From the NCBI GenBank assembly GCA_963970005.1, contig CAXAMN010021584.1, forward strand, positions 2,468,566 to 2,532,565: DNA of 64,000 bases, written 5' to 3'. Both the position numbers and the translations under genes were made by a program. The notes under the pieces were generated by a model. It was not told the origin of the DNA, did no database searches, and saw only the letters and a list, made by a program, of their open reading frames with translations. Source of the DNA: Durusdinium trenchii (lineage: Eukaryota; Sar; Dinophyceae; Suessiales; Symbiodiniaceae). Below are positions 61,964 to 64,000 of the stretch, piece after piece. Every line of letters starts with the position of its first letter. Position 1 is the stretch's first letter.

Positions 61964-64000
61964 ATGGCCGGTCAGGGAGCGTCCAATCCGGTCAATATCC
62001 TTGAGTATGCTCAAAACTGGTCGTACAGGGTTCCCTGGGGGGAATCTCAGAACTGGGCAAATCGTTTGAGACGCCCACGTACGCTGGTTGAGTTCCAAAA
62101 GAACTCAGACCAGGATGATTTGATCTTAGCTGACATTCTAGCAATGTGTTTGGCGCCTGAGAACAATGATAGGTTCGATTTTCGAGTACGGTGGTTCTCA
62201 GAGATTGCCAGATACGCTCTTGGCTATGTCACCCAAGAGGAAGAGGATGAATATGAGAAAAGAAGACAGTTCGTGGCAACAAGAGTCTCGTGGAGGAACA
62301 ACGAATATGGAAAGATCAGCACGGGGCTCAACTATATGCTACGACACGATCGTTCTCTCGACAGATTGATGGACAGTAGGGCAATGGTAGAGCTTATGCC
62401 TCTGATTACAGAGGGAACTGCTCGTATGCCAAAACCCTTCACTATTCATCCTTTTGCATTCTTTGCTATATTGCATAGCGATGAGAAGCAAAGATTTCAT
62501 TTGGTGATTCGCTTGGACAAGAATGTTTGGCACAACACAGGCAATCAATACGATATGCCCTTCTCCATGCGTTTGGGAGTGAACCAGGGGCATACAGGAC
62601 TCTCATATAACATCAGTCCAGGGAAGTTGAATCATAGATTGACTTCTATTGAGGCAAGATGTTTGGGACATGTTTTTCATGTTACCAAGAAGGAAAACTG
62701 GACCAGCATTGAAAGGTATGGTTTGATGAGAGATCATCAAAGTTGGAATAGAAGGAGTAGAGGTGAAGGAAGAGATTATGTTCATTTTATGTACAGCAAT
62801 CCACAAACTTTGCCTTACATTCCTTTAGGTCCAGGTACAGTGGTTCCAAGGAACTATGATCAGCCTTTGTATGTGAAGCTTGACGTGATTAGTTGGCTTC
62901 AAGCAGGACGTCCTCTGTATTTCAGCAACAATGGAGTGGTGCTTGCACATTGTGATGTAGAGCCCACATACTTGGACATTAGTGTGTATGAACCACGACC
63001 ACAAGATGCTCCAGAGCCAGCTAAGGAGTTGAGAATCCCTCTGACCGCAGAGGAGATGGTGGAGCAGGTCAACAGGGAGAAGAAGCAACAAGAAAATTTG
63101 CGATCCTTGTTCACAAGACTCTCACAGGACACGGCATTTGCATTGGAAGTTATCAGGAGGATTAATGCCAATGAGTCTGGGGTGGAACAAACCAAAAGGC
63201 ATATGTCTCTTTGGTTAGATGAGCTGACCTTCAATGCCATTGCGAGATTTTTCAGCTCTGACAATCACCCTGCACGTGAGTACAATCGTTCACGATTGAG
63301 GTCACGTCAGGTGATGCCTGAAGGCCATTATCAACCTGGATGGTCTTTAATTCCACCTAAAGAGATTGATGATCGTGATCCTTGGAGCATCTTAGGCTAT
63401 AGTGCTCCAATGTTGATTGTCAATGGAGATGGTGCTACCTCGAGGTCTTTGTTTATGGTACACCCATTAGTTTTGAGCAAGGATCAGGCGAATCTGGTGA
63501 AGGCTGATGAGGAAGTGATCCGCTTTGACCACCTTTGGAAGGACATCACTTCAAAAGGCTCAACAGCAAAGACTTCTGGAGAACCTCAACAAGATGAAGA
63601 AGATGACTCTGCTCATGTTGCTGAGCGTGAGATGACATGGTTCATTCAGAATGTCAACAACCTGATTCTCAACCCATGGATGGTATATGACATTGGCATG
63701 GTATCACTCCACGATCGCCGAGGAACACGTGTACTTCAGAGCACTGGAGAAGACGTGATTCTGGTGCGGGATTGGGACAGGTTGATAAGACACCAGAGAG
63801 AATATTTTTGTAGAAGGTACAAGTTGCTACGTCCAAGTATTTATGGAACAGAGGAAGACCCCAAGACGTATGCACCCAGTTTTGAACCTGGAGTTTTTCA
63901 GTGGATGGAGTTGGCACAAACTGGATACCAACAGTTTTTCTTCATCCGTGCTCGGGAGAATGGACGCCGCTGGGCTGAAATTCTGACAGACCATGGCCTT
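61964..64000 (+). CDS. RNA 2'-phosphotransferase (Tpt1/KptA)-domain protein, 3' end beyond the window
   Basis: The ATG at 61964 (MAGQGASNPVNILEY) is the first Met after an in-frame UGA at about 61,940. The frame is open for 679 codons to the window edge. Residues ~110-345 match KptA/Tpt1, which transfers the 2'-phosphate left by tRNA ligation to NAD+. Seen: YMLRHD with the Arg-His pair (127-128), GVNQGHT (205-211; canonical RAxQGHS, the Arg apparently Gly or shifted), NWTSIERYGLM (244-254), GRDYVHF (269-275, Arg conserved), PLYVKLDV, and FSNNGVVLAH (320-329). The N-terminal 110 residues, a coiled coil (~360-385) and the ~280-residue C-terminal part are unrecognised. It starts 202 bp after the copia stop on the same strand. 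Confidence 0.8.
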   Translation, partial: MAGQGASNPVNILEYAQNWSYRVPWGESQNWANRLRRPRTLVEFQKNSDQDDLILADILAMCLAPENNDRFDFRVRWFSEIARYALGYVTQEEEDEYEKRRQFVATRVSWRNNEYGKISTGLNYMLRHDRSLDRLMDSRAMVELMPLITEGTARMPKPFTIHPFAFFAILHSDEKQRFHLVIRLDKNVWHNTGNQYDMPFSMRLGVNQGHTGLSYNISPGKLNHRLTSIEARCLGHVFHVTKKENWTSIERYGLMRDHQSWNRRSRGEGRDYVHFMYSNPQTLPYIPLGPGTVVPRNYDQPLYVKLDVISWLQAGRPLYFSNNGVVLAHCDVEPTYLDISVYEPRPQDAPEPAKELRIPLTAEEMVEQVNREKKQQENLRSLFTRLSQDTAFALEVIRRINANESGVEQTKRHMSLWLDELTFNAIARFFSSDNHPAREYNRSRLRSRQVMPEGHYQPGWSLIPPKEIDDRDPWSILGYSAPMLIVNGDGATSRSLFMVHPLVLSKDQANLVKADEEVIRFDHLWKDITSKGSTAKTSGEPQQDEEDDSAHVAEREMTWFIQNVNNLILNPWMVYDIGMVSLHDRRGTRVLQSTGEDVILVRDWDRLIRHQREYFCRRYKLLRPSIYGTEEDPKTYAPSFEPGVFQWMELAQTGYQQFFFIRARENGRRWAEILTDHGL

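Noticed and set aside
1..64000. Dinoflagellate spliced-leader relics (TTTTGGCTCAAG) marking retroposed genes
   Set aside because: No copy with more than about eight matching bases in the right context was found; similar strings such as TGAGCCAAGGG look coincidental.

Overview
The window looks like nuclear DNA of a dinoflagellate, most likely a Symbiodiniaceae-type alga. The reasons are split host genes whose introns use GT, GC and GA donors with AG|G acceptors; very large introns; retroelement debris of the copia and tyrosine-recombinase kinds, with dinoflagellate-style gag, protease and methyltransferase-like segments; abundant minisatellites; and a short (TTTAGGG)n tract. No bacterial or organellar features are visible.

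Layout. 1-16 kb is mostly non-coding, with a few short minus-strand exons that have consistent splice phases but no recognised product. 16.0-32.5 kb holds one minus-strand host gene, an ABHD17/FAM108-like alpha/beta hydrolase. I could place six coding exons; one small exon between 30.5 and 31.7 kb and part of the 3' end are missing. Its ~12.7 kb intron (17,120-29,834) carries a 13-bp minisatellite, ~180-bp and ~52-bp tandem repeats, and an ~8.1 kb retroelement (21,692-29,820). That element has direct terminal repeats with no difference I could find, a 12-bp target duplication, and four minus-strand ORFs. The last ORF joins an N-terminal GIY-YIG endonuclease to a reverse transcriptase, the permuted order known in one clade of Penelope-like elements. 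It begins 14 nt from a GA splice donor.

35.9-42.5 kb is a decayed minus-strand Ty1/copia element between short LTR remnants. 44.4-49.6 kb is a decayed minus-strand DIRS-like element. In it a cytosine-methyltransferase-like segment lies between the two halves of an RNase H-like domain, followed by a tyrosine recombinase. 49.8-50.5 kb is a CACCAG/CACCGG minisatellite, followed by a plus-strand 3' exon of a possible HMG/YABBY-like protein. 52.4-52.95 kb is CTG/GCT-repeat DNA.

53.0-61.8 kb is a younger plus-strand Ty1/copia element. It has a primer-binding site nearly identical to that of the 42 kb copy. Its polyprotein is broken by three frame changes and a deletion in the RT. About 200 bp after its RNase H domain an uninterrupted ORF (61,964 to the window edge) begins. 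It contains an RNA 2'-phosphotransferase (Tpt1/KptA) domain and has no visible LTR between it and the copia pol.

Most interesting signals: the intron-borne GIY-YIG/RT element with its in-frame UGA between two ORFs, the Tpt1/KptA ORF next to (or inside) the copia element, and the methyltransferase nested in an RNase H domain.
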